From Clostridiales bacterium (GTDB lineage Bacteria; Bacillota; Clostridia; Saccharofermentanales; UBA5734), in contig DMJC01000062.1 in assembly GCA_003451915.1 (NCBI GenBank), forward strand, positions 1 through 5,540: 5,540 nt of DNA, in the 5' to 3' direction. The notes below the pieces were generated by a model. That model searched no databases. It was not told where the DNA came from and saw nothing but the letters and a program-made list of their open reading frames with translations. This document shows, piece after piece, positions 1-5,457 of the stretch; position 1 is the first letter of the stretch; every line of letters starts with the position of its first letter. Position numbers and translations under genes: made by a program.

Positions 1-1126
1 CTTTTGACTCTTCGGTCGAGACGATCGCTTCGCGGCCGCGAACGGCAGCATTTTTGTATGGGTCAATCTGGATGCCCATATAAGCCATGCCTTCGCAGGC
101 ACCGAGGCGGATATCGGCGGTATTTTCGCCAATGCCGGCGGTAAAGGCAACAACGTCGACGCCGCCCATGGCCGCAGCATAGCTGCCGATAAATTTACGG
201 CACTGATATTTAAACATATCCAGGGCTAATGAAGCCCGGCGATGGCCTTCGCCAGCGGCATTGTACAAGTCACGGAAATCACTGCTGACGCCCGAAATAC
301 CTGCAACACCTGACTTTTTATTCATCAGGTCATCAATGGCATTGGTGCTGAGATTTTCTTTTTCCATCAGCATGGTGACGATTGCCGGGTCGATATCACC
401 GCAGCGGGTGCCCATGCAAAGTCCGGCCAGGGGCGTCATGCCCATCGATGTATCAACACAGCGGCCGTTTTGGATGGCGGCGATTGACGAACCGTTGCCG
501 AGATGACAGGTGATGATTTTGAGGCTGTCGAAAGGTTTGCCCAGGATTGTTGCTGCACGCTGGGCGACATAGCCATGCGATGTGCCATGAAAACCGTATT
601 TACGGATACCATGCTTTTCGTACAGCTCGTACGGGAGTGCATACATATAGGCTTTGGCCGGCATGGTCTGATGAAAGGCTGTGTCAAAGACAGCAACCTG
701 CGGGACACCGGGCATGGATTCTTCGCAGGCTTCGATTCCGGTCATATTCGGCGGGTTGTGCAGCGGAGCCAGGTCAAAGCAGGCGCGGATGGCTCGCTTG
801 ACTTCGGGCGTGATCAGCACGGACGAGGCAAATTTTTCACCGCCGTGCACGACACGGTGGCCGACAGCATCGATTTCATTCATATTCTTGATGATGCCAT
901 GTTCTTCTGACGTCAGAACGGTCAGGACAGCATTCACGGCGACTTTGTGGTTGGGCATGTCAACGGGCAGGGTAACTGCGTCGTTGCCGTTGCGGCTATG
1001 TTTGATCAAGGCATCGTTAAGGCCGATACGCTCGGCCATGCCTTTAGCCAACACTTCGCCGGTTGCTGCATTGAGCAGCTGATATTTGAGTGAAGAACTT
1101 CCGGCGTTGATAACCAGAACTAGCAT
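1..1126 (-). CDS. ackA: Acetate kinase, C-terminus cut by window edge
   Basis: Acetate kinase interconverts acetyl phosphate + ADP and acetate + ATP in the cytoplasm, the ATP-yielding last step of acetate fermentation. The ORF starts at an ATG preceded by AAGGAGG (1137-1143), ten bases from the start codon, and stays open to position 1. About 375 codons are visible against roughly 400 in the family. Family motifs appear in order: [13 protein letters not shown] at the N-terminus (ASKHA phosphate-binding fold), [12 protein letters not shown] around residues 88-99, [10 protein letters not shown] at 147-156, [10 protein letters not shown] at 175-184, HLGNGSS at 208-214, [10 protein letters not shown] from 238, and [13 protein letters not shown] nearer the end. 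Arg91, Asp148, His180 and Arg241 occupy the catalytic positions known from the Methanosarcina enzyme. The C-terminal glutamate near residue 384 lies outside the window. The gene is 69 bases downstream of pta and is almost certainly co-transcribed with it. Identification is very secure. Confidence 0.98.
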   Translation of the reverse strand, partial: MLVLVINAGSSSLKYQLLNAATGEVLAKGMAERIGLNDALIKHSRNGNDAVTLPVDMPNHKVAVNAVLTVLTSEEHGIIKNMNEIDAVGHRVVHGGEKFASSVLITPEVKRAIRACFDLAPLHNPPNMTGIEACEESMPGVPQVAVFDTAFHQTMPAKAYMYALPYELYEKHGIRKYGFHGTSHGYVAQRAATILGKPFDSLKIITCHLGNGSSIAAIQNGRCVDTSMGMTPLAGLCMGTRCGDIDPAIVTMLMEKENLSTNAIDDLMNKKSGVAGISGVSSDFRDLYNAAGEGHRRASLALDMFKYQCRKFIGSYAAAMGGVDVVAFTAGIGENTADIRLGACEGMAYMGIQIDPYKNAAVRGREAIVSTEESK

Positions 1127-1136
1127 AATGGGTTTG

Positions 1137-1143
1137 CCTCCTT
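1137..1143 (-). promoter_or_regulatory. ackA ribosome binding site
   Basis: AAGGAGG on the minus strand, ten bases before the ackA ATG. It is a near-perfect anti-16S match, so ackA can be translated independently of pta and its start codon is fixed. Confidence 0.85.
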
Positions 1144-1151
1144 AATTAAGA

Positions 1152-1178
1152 GCGGCAGGGGTCTGTTGCCGCCTGCCG
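1152..1178 (-). other. pta-ackA intergenic hairpin (two alternative pairings)
   Basis: In the short pta-ackA gap, CGGCAGG (RNA sense) can pair with CCTGCCG (arms at 1172-1178 and 1153-1159, 7 bp). Alternatively GCGGCA pairs with TGCCGC (arms 1167-1172 and 1152-1157, 6 bp). The two pairings exclude each other. No run of T follows on the minus strand, so this is not a normal intrinsic terminator. A role in mRNA processing or in setting the AckA:Pta ratio is inference. Confidence 0.4.
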
Positions 1179-1195
1179 TCTGTTGATTTCTTTGA

Positions 1196-2188
1196 TTAGT
1201 AAGCCTGGGCCTGCACTGCGGTTATGGCGACTACGCCGACGATGTCGTCAGCTGAGCAGCCGCGTGACAGGTCGTTGACCGGCCGGGCTATACCCTGGGT
1301 AACCGGTCCGTAGGCTTCAGCCTTGGCCAGACGCTGCACCAGCTTATACCCGATGTTGCCGGCATTCAAGTCCGGGAAAATCAGTACATTGGCTTGGCCG
1401 GCGACGGTACTGCCAGGGGCTTTGCTCTTGCCGACGCTGCCGACAATGGCCGCATCAAGCTGCAGTTCGCCGTCTAAATTGAGGTCGGGAGCTTTCGCTT
1501 TAGCCAGGCGGGTTGCTTCAATGACTTTATTGGTCAGGTCGCTCTTGGCGCTGCCATAGGTTGAATAAGAAAGCATCGCCACATTGGGCTCGATGCCGGT
1601 CATGTTGCGGAAAGTTGCTGCCGAAGCGACAGCGATTTCGGATAATTCTTCAGCATTAGGGTTTTCACAAAGGCCGCAGTCAGCAAATAAAAACGTGCCG
1701 TTCGCGCCGAATTCGCAGTCTGGCACAACCATGATCATGAATGATGAGACAAGTTTGGTACCGGGTGCGGTTTTCAAAATCTGTAGGGCCGGACGCAGGG
1801 TGTTGGCTGTGCTGTTGATCGCCCCGGCCACCATGCCGTCAGCCTGTTGCTGCCTGACCATCATGACCCCGTAGAAAAGCGGATCCAGCATGGTTTCGCG
1901 CGCCTTTTCCAAAGTCACACCTTTAGCTTTGCGTAATTCATAAAATGCCTGGACAAAGTTTTCATAATCTGGTGAAGTTGCCGGGTCGATAACCCGGGCA
2001 CCTGAAATATCCCACTGTGGAGATACCGCCTGAATTTTCTCACGATTGCCGATCAGGACGATATCAGCAATCCCCTGCTCTAAAATGCGGGCGCAGGCCT
2101 CAATGGTCCGCGGCTCATAAGACTCGGGCAGAACGATCGTCTTTTTATCGCTTCTGGCCTTGTCCATCATTCTTTCAATGAACCCCAT
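1196..2188 (-). CDS. pta: Phosphate acetyltransferase
   Basis: Phosphotransacetylase converts acetyl-CoA + phosphate to acetyl phosphate + CoA in the cytoplasm, feeding the acetate kinase encoded just downstream. The product is 330 aa, the normal length of the short single-domain Pta type without the N-terminal DRTGG/AAA-like extension. Visible motifs are KKTIVLPES near 15-23, VAGAINSTANTLRPALQILKT at 120-140 with conserved Arg132, LSYSTYGSAKS at 206-216, GELQLDAA at 240-247, and KAPGSTVAGQANVLIFPDLN at 256-275. NDLSRGCSADD at 305-315 supplies Ser308, Arg309 and Asp315, equivalent to active-site Ser309, Arg310 and Asp316 of the Methanosarcina enzyme. The chosen ATG has GAGG eight bases upstream. 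A TTG nine codons earlier extends the frame but has no suitable SD. The gene begins 27 bases after the DUF5317 gene, and a promoter candidate lies within the end of that gene. Confidence 0.97.
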   Translation of the reverse strand: MGFIERMMDKARSDKKTIVLPESYEPRTIEACARILEQGIADIVLIGNREKIQAVSPQWDISGARVIDPATSPDYENFVQAFYELRKAKGVTLEKARETMLDPLFYGVMMVRQQQADGMVAGAINSTANTLRPALQILKTAPGTKLVSSFMIMVVPDCEFGANGTFLFADCGLCENPNAEELSEIAVASAATFRNMTGIEPNVAMLSYSTYGSAKSDLTNKVIEATRLAKAKAPDLNLDGELQLDAAIVGSVGKSKAPGSTVAGQANVLIFPDLNAGNIGYKLVQRLAKAEAYGPVTQGIARPVNDLSRGCSADDIVGVVAITAVQAQAY

Positions 2189-2196
2189 GACATTAA

Positions 2197-2200
2197 CCTC
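2197..2200 (-). promoter_or_regulatory. pta ribosome binding site (decides start)
   Basis: GAGG on the minus strand with an eight-base spacer to the ATG at 2188. This favours the ATG over the upstream in-frame TTG at 2215, which directly follows the stop of the preceding gene. Confidence 0.6.
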
Positions 2201-2215
2201 GATTCTTTCGCTCAA

Positions 2216-2878
2216 TTATCGCATTTTAGTATACTCAATTCCTCCGGGATGTTCAACCTTTTTTGCGCCCGGTCGGACAATTCTTCGCGGCAAATAACCG
2301 GCCAGCAGAAAAATACCAGCTAAAATAGGAATATCCCCGATGCTGATCATGTTCCAGCCAAAAATCCAGAATGGTATTATATCAGCGAGAAACATCAGTG
2401 GTTCGCCGCCGGTGGCGATAAAGTAATGCGGGGCATTGCTGATCTTTTCAATTGCCACCGGATCAAAAAGCTTTTCGATGTAGCTGACCGGCATCTGCCC
2501 GCTGTTGGCAACAATAGCCAGGCCGTTGAGCAAAGATCCGGCAAGAATCAGAATCATGCCGGGTTTACGGTTGTTACGGTATAAAAAGGCGAGCATAGTG
2601 CCATACTGCAAAATGGCCAGCGTGATGCGCAAGGCTGGAAACCAGCTAGTCTCGCCGATGCGGTCGCTGAGAAAAGGCTGCGATCGCAGGATGTCGAAGA
2701 TGAATGACAGAATCAGCAGAAACAGCCAGCGAAAGTGTTTTCTGAATACGCTGTCAAAGCGTCGCTGTAATGTCCGGGTAAACTTGTGCCAGCTGAATTC
2801 GCCGCTGAACAGACGGCTATAAGGTATCTTGCGCAAAAAGCCCCAGAGAAGTCCCAATATGAAGGCAGTCAATATCAT
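2216..2878 (-). CDS. DUF5317-like integral membrane protein
   Basis: A 220-residue polytopic membrane protein of unknown function. Hydrophobic segments lie at about residues 1-15, 51-64, 83-100, 106-125, 160-173 and 178-195, with a basic, probably cytoplasmic stretch (HKFTRTLQRR) near 31-40. ANSGQMPVS at 124-132, then LADIIP at 164-169 and SIGDIPILAGIF at 179-190, resemble the NGGRMPV and GD motifs I associate with DUF5317 proteins of Firmicutes. That family call is from memory of the motif, not a search. The ATG is preceded by GGGGGA with a six-base spacer, a modest SD. The gene starts 30 bases after the HD-GYP gene ends, so the two are very likely co-transcribed and perhaps functionally linked at the membrane. 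Its last codons carry a promoter candidate for pta. Confidence 0.75.
   Translation of the reverse strand: MILTAFILGLLWGFLRKIPYSRLFSGEFSWHKFTRTLQRRFDSVFRKHFRWLFLLILSFIFDILRSQPFLSDRIGETSWFPALRITLAILQYGTMLAFLYRNNRKPGMILILAGSLLNGLAIVANSGQMPVSYIEKLFDPVAIEKISNAPHYFIATGGEPLMFLADIIPFWIFGWNMISIGDIPILAGIFLLAGYLPRRIVRPGAKKVEHPGGIEYTKMR
2228..2256 (-). promoter_or_regulatory. Candidate sigma-A promoter for pta-ackA
   Basis: On the minus strand, TTGAAC (2251-2256) and TATACT (2228-2233) are separated by exactly 17 bases. They match the -35 box in four of six positions and the -10 box in five of six. The promoter lies inside the last codons of the DUF5317 gene. Predicted transcription would start near 2221, giving a leader of about 33 bases before the pta ATG. 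This is a pattern match only, with no experimental support. Confidence 0.5.
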
Positions 2879-2908
2879 CTTCTGTCCCCCGTCTGGTTTC
2901 GCATCAGC

Positions 2909-4282
2909 TTATTTCATGATCTCGTTCAGTTCGTCTTTGCTCTTACGCTTGTTCAAGCCGCGGATAAATGCTGTGACGACCTCCGGCGCAAACTGGGTGC
3001 CAGAGTAGCGGATCATTTCGTCGATCGCTTCTTCCATCGACATGGCCGGCCGGTAGGCACGGTCTGATGTCATGGCGTCAAACGAGTCGGCTGCACACAA
3101 GATCTGGGCTTCAAGCATCTTTGCGTCATCCGCCGCTTCGGCCGGATAGCCTTTGCCATCATAATGGACATGATGGGCTCTGATGATGCGGACTTCCTTT
3201 TTCAAAAACTGAATGTTTTCCAGCATCTGGGCTCCGATGACCGGGTGCTTCTTGATTTCTTCGAACTCCTCCTGAGTCAGCCGGTCATTTTTATTCAGAA
3301 TCGCTTCGCTGATGCCAATCTTGCCGATATCGTGAAGCAGGGAGGCATATTTCAGCACTTTCGTGCGGCCAAGGGAGAGACCCAATTCTGTCGAAATTAT
3401 TTCGCAGTATTTTTCTACACGGCGTGCATGACCGATGGTATAGCGGTCTTTCGCTTCCAAAGCAGCTGAAAAAGCCTGAATCGTATCGATATAGCCCTTT
3501 TGAATGCTGGTCATGCCGGCATATGCGTAGCGGAACATTAAAAACGGGAAAAAGAAAAGTAATACAATATACGGATTGAATCCCCAATAGATAATTGTTA
3601 AAAATACACCAAGCAGTCCGATAAAAAACATGCTGATGGCAGACCATTGAAAAATTTTAAACCACTCTTGCAGCATGTTCGGCCTGGGGCCGGAAACCGT
3701 TATAAAATAGAACATGAACATCAGATTATTAACGATTACATAAACAAAAAGGCCGGCAAGAATCGGTAAAATCGACTGAACAAGCCAGTTGTTGACTACT
3801 CTGGCAAAATCTGCCTTAAGCCCGGAATCAATCAGGAAGTCTGGTGGATTAGTCATCAAGGAACCAACTGATTTATAAATAAAACCCAGGGACAGGATAG
3901 ACAGAATATAGTTTGAAGCGTTAAAAAGAGTAATATAGATCACTGTGTTCAAGACGTGTTCTTTATGACCCCGGCCAAAATCAGAAACCGAGAAAAATAC
4001 CGTACAGAATGCCACAATGGCAGCCGGAGCAAGACCAAATAGAAGTAATGCAGAAATATCGATCGCAAACGATATCGATATTGCTTTATTTTCGTCGACT
4101 GCCATACTTAATGATTCGGCAATCGCACCGAGAATCGACAGGATGATAACACCGAGATAGACTTCGGAGTTGGTGAAATTTGAATCAATGGCCAGATTCG
4201 GGTCGTTGATGCACAGATAGAAAAAAAGGCCGAAACCCAGAAGAATTGAGAATGATATATAAACTGTTGCGGACTTTCTCAT
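2909..4282 (-). CDS. Membrane HD-GYP protein, probable c-di-GMP phosphodiesterase
   Basis: A 457-residue protein. About seven hydrophobic segments fill residues 1-255 (roughly 8-26, 41-60, 68-98, 112-135, 168-198, 212-232 and 236-254), forming a membrane sensor I cannot name. A short linker leads to an HD-GYP domain at about 262-445. The domain shows GHARRVEKY at 284-292, HDIGKIGI at 317-324, KKHPVIGAQML at 344-354, HHVHYDGKGYP at 370-380 and ADSFDAMTSDRAYR at 398-411. His285, His317/Asp318, His346, His370/His371 and Asp399 look like the metal-site residues of the family, so hydrolysis of cyclic-di-GMP is likely. The Glu that commonly follows the HH pair is Val372 here. The ATG chosen begins MRKSATVY, a basic residue pair then the first membrane segment. 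Its SD (GGACGG) is weak. The frame is open upstream to a TTG at 4444, but that extension overlaps another small ORF and is not membrane-protein-like throughout. Confidence 0.9.
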   Translation of the reverse strand: MRKSATVYISFSILLGFGLFFYLCINDPNLAIDSNFTNSEVYLGVIILSILGAIAESLSMAVDENKAISISFAIDISALLLFGLAPAAIVAFCTVFFSVSDFGRGHKEHVLNTVIYITLFNASNYILSILSLGFIYKSVGSLMTNPPDFLIDSGLKADFARVVNNWLVQSILPILAGLFVYVIVNNLMFMFYFITVSGPRPNMLQEWFKIFQWSAISMFFIGLLGVFLTIIYWGFNPYIVLLFFFPFLMFRYAYAGMTSIQKGYIDTIQAFSAALEAKDRYTIGHARRVEKYCEIISTELGLSLGRTKVLKYASLLHDIGKIGISEAILNKNDRLTQEEFEEIKKHPVIGAQMLENIQFLKKEVRIIRAHHVHYDGKGYPAEAADDAKMLEAQILCAADSFDAMTSDRAYRPAMSMEEAIDEMIRYSGTQFAPEVVTAFIRGLNKRKSKDELNEIMK

Positions 4283-4287
4283 GAATA

Positions 4288-4293
4288 CCGTCC
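4288..4293 (-). promoter_or_regulatory. Weak ribosome binding site of the HD-GYP gene
   Basis: GGACGG on the minus strand, five bases before the ATG at 4282. It is a poor SD match compared with those of ackA and the small ORF, suggesting low translation or dependence on the upstream structured region. Confidence 0.4.
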
Positions 4294-4350
4294 ATTGCTT
4301 GTTGATAGTTGTCCGATTTCTTATGAAATGACAGGCCAGCGTTTTGGGGA

Positions 4351-4379
4351 TCAGATCAGGATGATGTATCCTGATCTGA
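4351..4379 (-). repeat. Perfect 12-bp hairpin between small ORF and HD-GYP gene
   Basis: TCAGATCAGGAT (4351-4362) and ATCCTGATCTGA (4368-4379) are perfect inverted repeats separated by five bases. The hairpin starts ten bases after the stop codon of the 27-codon ORF. Neither strand has a T-run after it, so it is not a classical intrinsic terminator. It could shield the small-ORF mRNA from 3' exonucleases, mark a processing point, or be a protein-binding palindrome. Confidence 0.7.
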
Positions 4380-4388
4380 ATATCAGGG

Positions 4389-4472
4389 TCAGTAGACTCT
4401 CCAACCAGCACCGGTAGCAAGAACCATAGCAAGAAGAGAAACAACGATACCGATAATTCTTTTGATCTTCAT
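4389..4472 (-). CDS. Small hydrophobic protein, 27 aa
   Basis: A short ORF starting MKIKRIIGIVV and ending ATGAGWRVY. It has three basic residues in the first five positions, then one hydrophobic stretch (about residues 6-22) long enough to span a membrane. It therefore resembles a small single-pass membrane protein or a bare signal-peptide-like segment. GGGAGG lies 11 bases before the ATG. The codons are dominated by GTT, CTT, GCT and GGT, unlike the GCC/GGC-rich neighbours, a bias typical of highly expressed genes or of different origin. Its SD is complementary to an upstream segment that could hide it. I recognise no family. A regulatory leader peptide, a small membrane regulator of the HD-GYP sensor, or a type I toxin-like peptide are all possible and unproven. 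Confidence 0.5.
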   Translation of the reverse strand: MKIKRIIGIVVSLLAMVLATGAGWRVY

Positions 4473-4477
4473 TTAGT

Positions 4478-4529
4478 GAACAACCTCCCGTTATGGACTC
4501 TACCCCTTCGCTATTCAGGTAGGTTGTTC
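4478..4529 (-). promoter_or_regulatory. SD-sequestering helix with competing pairing
   Basis: In the RNA, GAACAACCTACC (from 4529 to 4518) pairs with GGGAGGTTGTTC (from 4489 to 4478) at 11 of 12 positions. It covers the whole SD of the 27-codon ORF. The same CTACC can instead pair with GGTAG at 4500-4504, which would free the SD. Mutually exclusive helices of this type are the usual expression platform of translational riboswitches and of protein-controlled leaders. No ligand or binding protein can be inferred. Confidence 0.5.
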
Positions 4530-4571
4530 CGCTTCGCTCTGCTGGCCTGTCATTCCAAACCGTTTTCAAAC

Positions 4572-4615
4572 CCCGCTGTCCGGACACGGCAGCGGGTCAG
4601 GGTTCTAAAAACCCT
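4572..4615 (-). terminator. Two tandem hairpins after the hypothetical gene; weak terminator
   Basis: Directly after the stop of the 216-aa gene the RNA can form AGGGTT/AACCCT (arms 4610-4615 and 4599-4604). It can then form a GC-rich stem CCCGCTG/CAGCGGG (arms 4590-4596 and 4572-4578) with an inner CCG/CGG extension and a GACA-type loop. Only a short GTTTG follows, not a real U-tract, so termination would be partial at best. Read-through into the structured element and the HD-GYP gene is plausible. Confidence 0.4.
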
Positions 4616-4620
4616 TCAGA

Positions 4621-5271
4621 TTAATGTTTTTTCGGGCGGGTGATCGGGCGGTTCACGGCTGACAGCACGGCCATGACAGCTGCCTGAACCTCCGTTTCGG
4701 GGCTGTTGATCGGCGATATGCCGTACAGCACAGTTTCACCGAATGGTTCGACAATGGACAAAGCCATGACGAAGCACTCGTTGTTGGCGACTGAGTTGCG
4801 CTGGAGATCCAGCAGCGTGATATTATAGGCGGGGCCGAGGTAATTCTTGAGCGCATTCATGCAGGCATTGGCTGCTGATATGATGCGGTTGCGGCCTGAA
4901 GTCAGCGGCCCCTTGCTGCTGCCTTCAAATATTTTGTCTCCGTGGCCGAGTACAACGGTCGTCTCCAGGCTGGCAGAATCAAGGCTGATCATGATTTTCC
5001 GGATGGTCAGGCGGGGTTCATTGGCAATCGCCGGAACATCCATATTGCTGTTGACCTGGGCTACACTGATCAGCTTATAATCAACATCGATGCCGAATGC
5101 TGCCATGATCGCCGATTGAATGTCACGTACCAGCTGTTTGGGCGATTTGGACAGGTCGCTGAGAATATGAATCTCAACAATCTCATCGTCGGCGTTCAGC
5201 ACGGTGCGCGCTGCCATGACACCACTCAGGCTGGACATCAGCTTGTCCAGTTCTGTTTTGAGTTCGATCAT
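4621..5271 (-). CDS. Conserved-looking hypothetical protein, two-part, LeuA-C-like tail
   Basis: A soluble-looking 216-residue protein without signal peptide or membrane segment, and I cannot name it. The N-terminal part (about 1-75) has DDEIVEIHILSD followed by SPKQLVRDIQSAI, FGIDVDYKLISVAQV, an alternating strand-helix-strand pattern. The C-terminal part (about 86-209) runs through strands around RLTIRKIMISLD and TTVVLGHGDKIFEG, a long helix ISAANACMNALKNYL, strands NITLLDLQRNS and CFVMALSIVE, and a last helix ending AVLSAVNRPI. That order resembles the C-terminal regulatory fold of 2-isopropylmalate synthase, but this is a fold-level impression only. The start chosen (MIELKTEL) has GAGG nine bases upstream. 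An ATG three codons earlier (5280) abuts that GAGG but could use GGGGG further up. The gene has its own promoter region and ends with hairpins, so it may be a separate transcription unit from the HD-GYP gene. Confidence 0.8.
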   Translation of the reverse strand: MIELKTELDKLMSSLSGVMAARTVLNADDEIVEIHILSDLSKSPKQLVRDIQSAIMAAFGIDVDYKLISVAQVNSNMDVPAIANEPRLTIRKIMISLDSASLETTVVLGHGDKIFEGSSKGPLTSGRNRIISAANACMNALKNYLGPAYNITLLDLQRNSVANNECFVMALSIVEPFGETVLYGISPINSPETEVQAAVMAVLSAVNRPITRPKKH

Positions 5272-5307
5272 CTCATGCATCCTCTTTTGCCCCCTAGCTT
5301 GTCTCCC

Positions 5308-5329
5308 GCTGACTTGCTGTCAAATCAGC
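5308..5329 (-). other. Leader hairpin upstream of the hypothetical gene
   Basis: In the RNA, GCTGATTTG and CAAGTCAGC form a 9-bp stem with one G-U pair and an ACAG tetraloop, about 28 bases before the start codons. No T-run follows it. It may influence translation or stability of the transcript. Confidence 0.4.
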
Positions 5330-5374
5330 TCTGATGAATAGATATGCATTTTTTTGCAGTTTACCTTTTTCAAC

Positions 5375-5383
5375 ATTGTATCA
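5375..5383 (-). promoter_or_regulatory. Candidate extended -10 promoter
   Basis: TGATACAAT on the minus strand is an extended -10 (TGN followed by TACAAT, five of six matches to TATAAT). I find no good -35 at the usual distance. Transcripts would have a leader of roughly 90-100 bases before the hypothetical gene. Confidence 0.35.
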
Positions 5384-5407
5384 CATTTCCACAACATGAT
5401 ACTGACA

Positions 5408-5437
5408 ATTATGTTTCAATTTAAAGGCAATCGTCAA
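5408..5437 (-). promoter_or_regulatory. Candidate sigma-A promoter for the hypothetical gene
   Basis: TTGACG (5432-5437) and CATAAT (5408-5413) are spaced 18 bases on the minus strand, each matching consensus in five of six positions. The -35 box lies in the loop and arm of a small inverted repeat, which could be an operator. Confidence 0.45.
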
Positions 5438-5456
5438 ATACGATTCTAACACGATT
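5429..5456. repeat. Three AATCGT/ACGATT hexamers at 11-bp steps
   Basis: On the plus strand AATCGT starts at 5429, ACGATT at 5440 and ACGATT again at 5451. The first two form an inverted repeat with a five-base spacer, and the last two are direct repeats. The 11-bp steps place them on about the same DNA face, and the array covers the -35 box of the promoter candidate. This is suggestive of a regulator site, though AT-rich hexamers can recur by chance. Confidence 0.35.
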
Positions 5457-5457
5457 A

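Larger units (their letters stand above)
4324..4557 (-). other. Candidate structured RNA / inverted-repeat element
   Basis: A perfect 14-bp inverted repeat (AATGACAGGCCAGC at 4327-4340, its complement at 4541-4554) encloses 200 bases. Two more pairs extend the repeat past one mismatch, to 4324 and 4557. Inside, in minus-strand order, come an 11-of-12-bp helix over a Shine-Dalgarno sequence, a 27-codon ORF, and a perfect 12-bp hairpin, so the helices nest without crossing. The HD-GYP start is 42 bases beyond the element. No target-site duplication is visible at its outer edges and I recognise no known riboswitch consensus. It could be a 5' regulatory RNA for the HD-GYP gene, a stand-alone non-coding RNA, or a small MITE-like insertion. 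The repeats are directly seen, but the interpretation is open. Confidence 0.5.

Noticed and set aside
261..1082. Several plus-strand open frames opposite acetate kinase
   Set aside because: They lie antisense to an ORF with every acetate kinase motif, have no recognisable domains and are Arg/Ser/Pro-rich shadow translations.
1323..1874. Plus-strand open frames opposite pta
   Set aside because: They are antisense shadows of a gene with full Pta motifs, with no SD context or family features.
2189..2215. Nine-codon N-terminal extension of Pta from a TTG
   Set aside because: The TTG immediately follows the stop of the previous gene without a suitable SD. The ATG at 2188 has GAGG at good spacing and gives the normal family length.
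3291..3647. 118-codon minus-strand frame inside the HD-GYP gene
   Set aside because: It overlaps the conserved HD domain in another frame and has no domain features of its own.
4283..4444. 54-codon extension of the HD-GYP protein from a TTG at 4444
   Set aside because: It has no SD, runs out of frame through the small ORF and through the 12-bp hairpin, and the internal ATG gives a natural membrane-protein N-terminus.
4327..4554. A typical insertion sequence or MITE
   Set aside because: The terminal repeats are perfect, but there is no transposase and no visible target-site duplication at the outer edges. I keep this only as an alternative reading.
4351..4587. 78-codon minus-strand frame across the structured element
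   Set aside because: Its start has no SD, its translation is low-complexity and Cys/Tyr-rich in the part that overlaps the better small ORF, and it runs through all the inverted repeats.
4324..4620. A cyclic-di-GMP riboswitch upstream of the HD-GYP gene
   Set aside because: The location would be attractive, but I cannot find the conserved GEMM (class I) core or the class II core in the minus-strand RNA. Only a covariance-model search could settle it.
4847..5334. Plus-strand frames opposite the 216-aa hypothetical gene
   Set aside because: They have no SD and no recognisable motifs, and are antisense to a gene with clean start, stop and promoter context.
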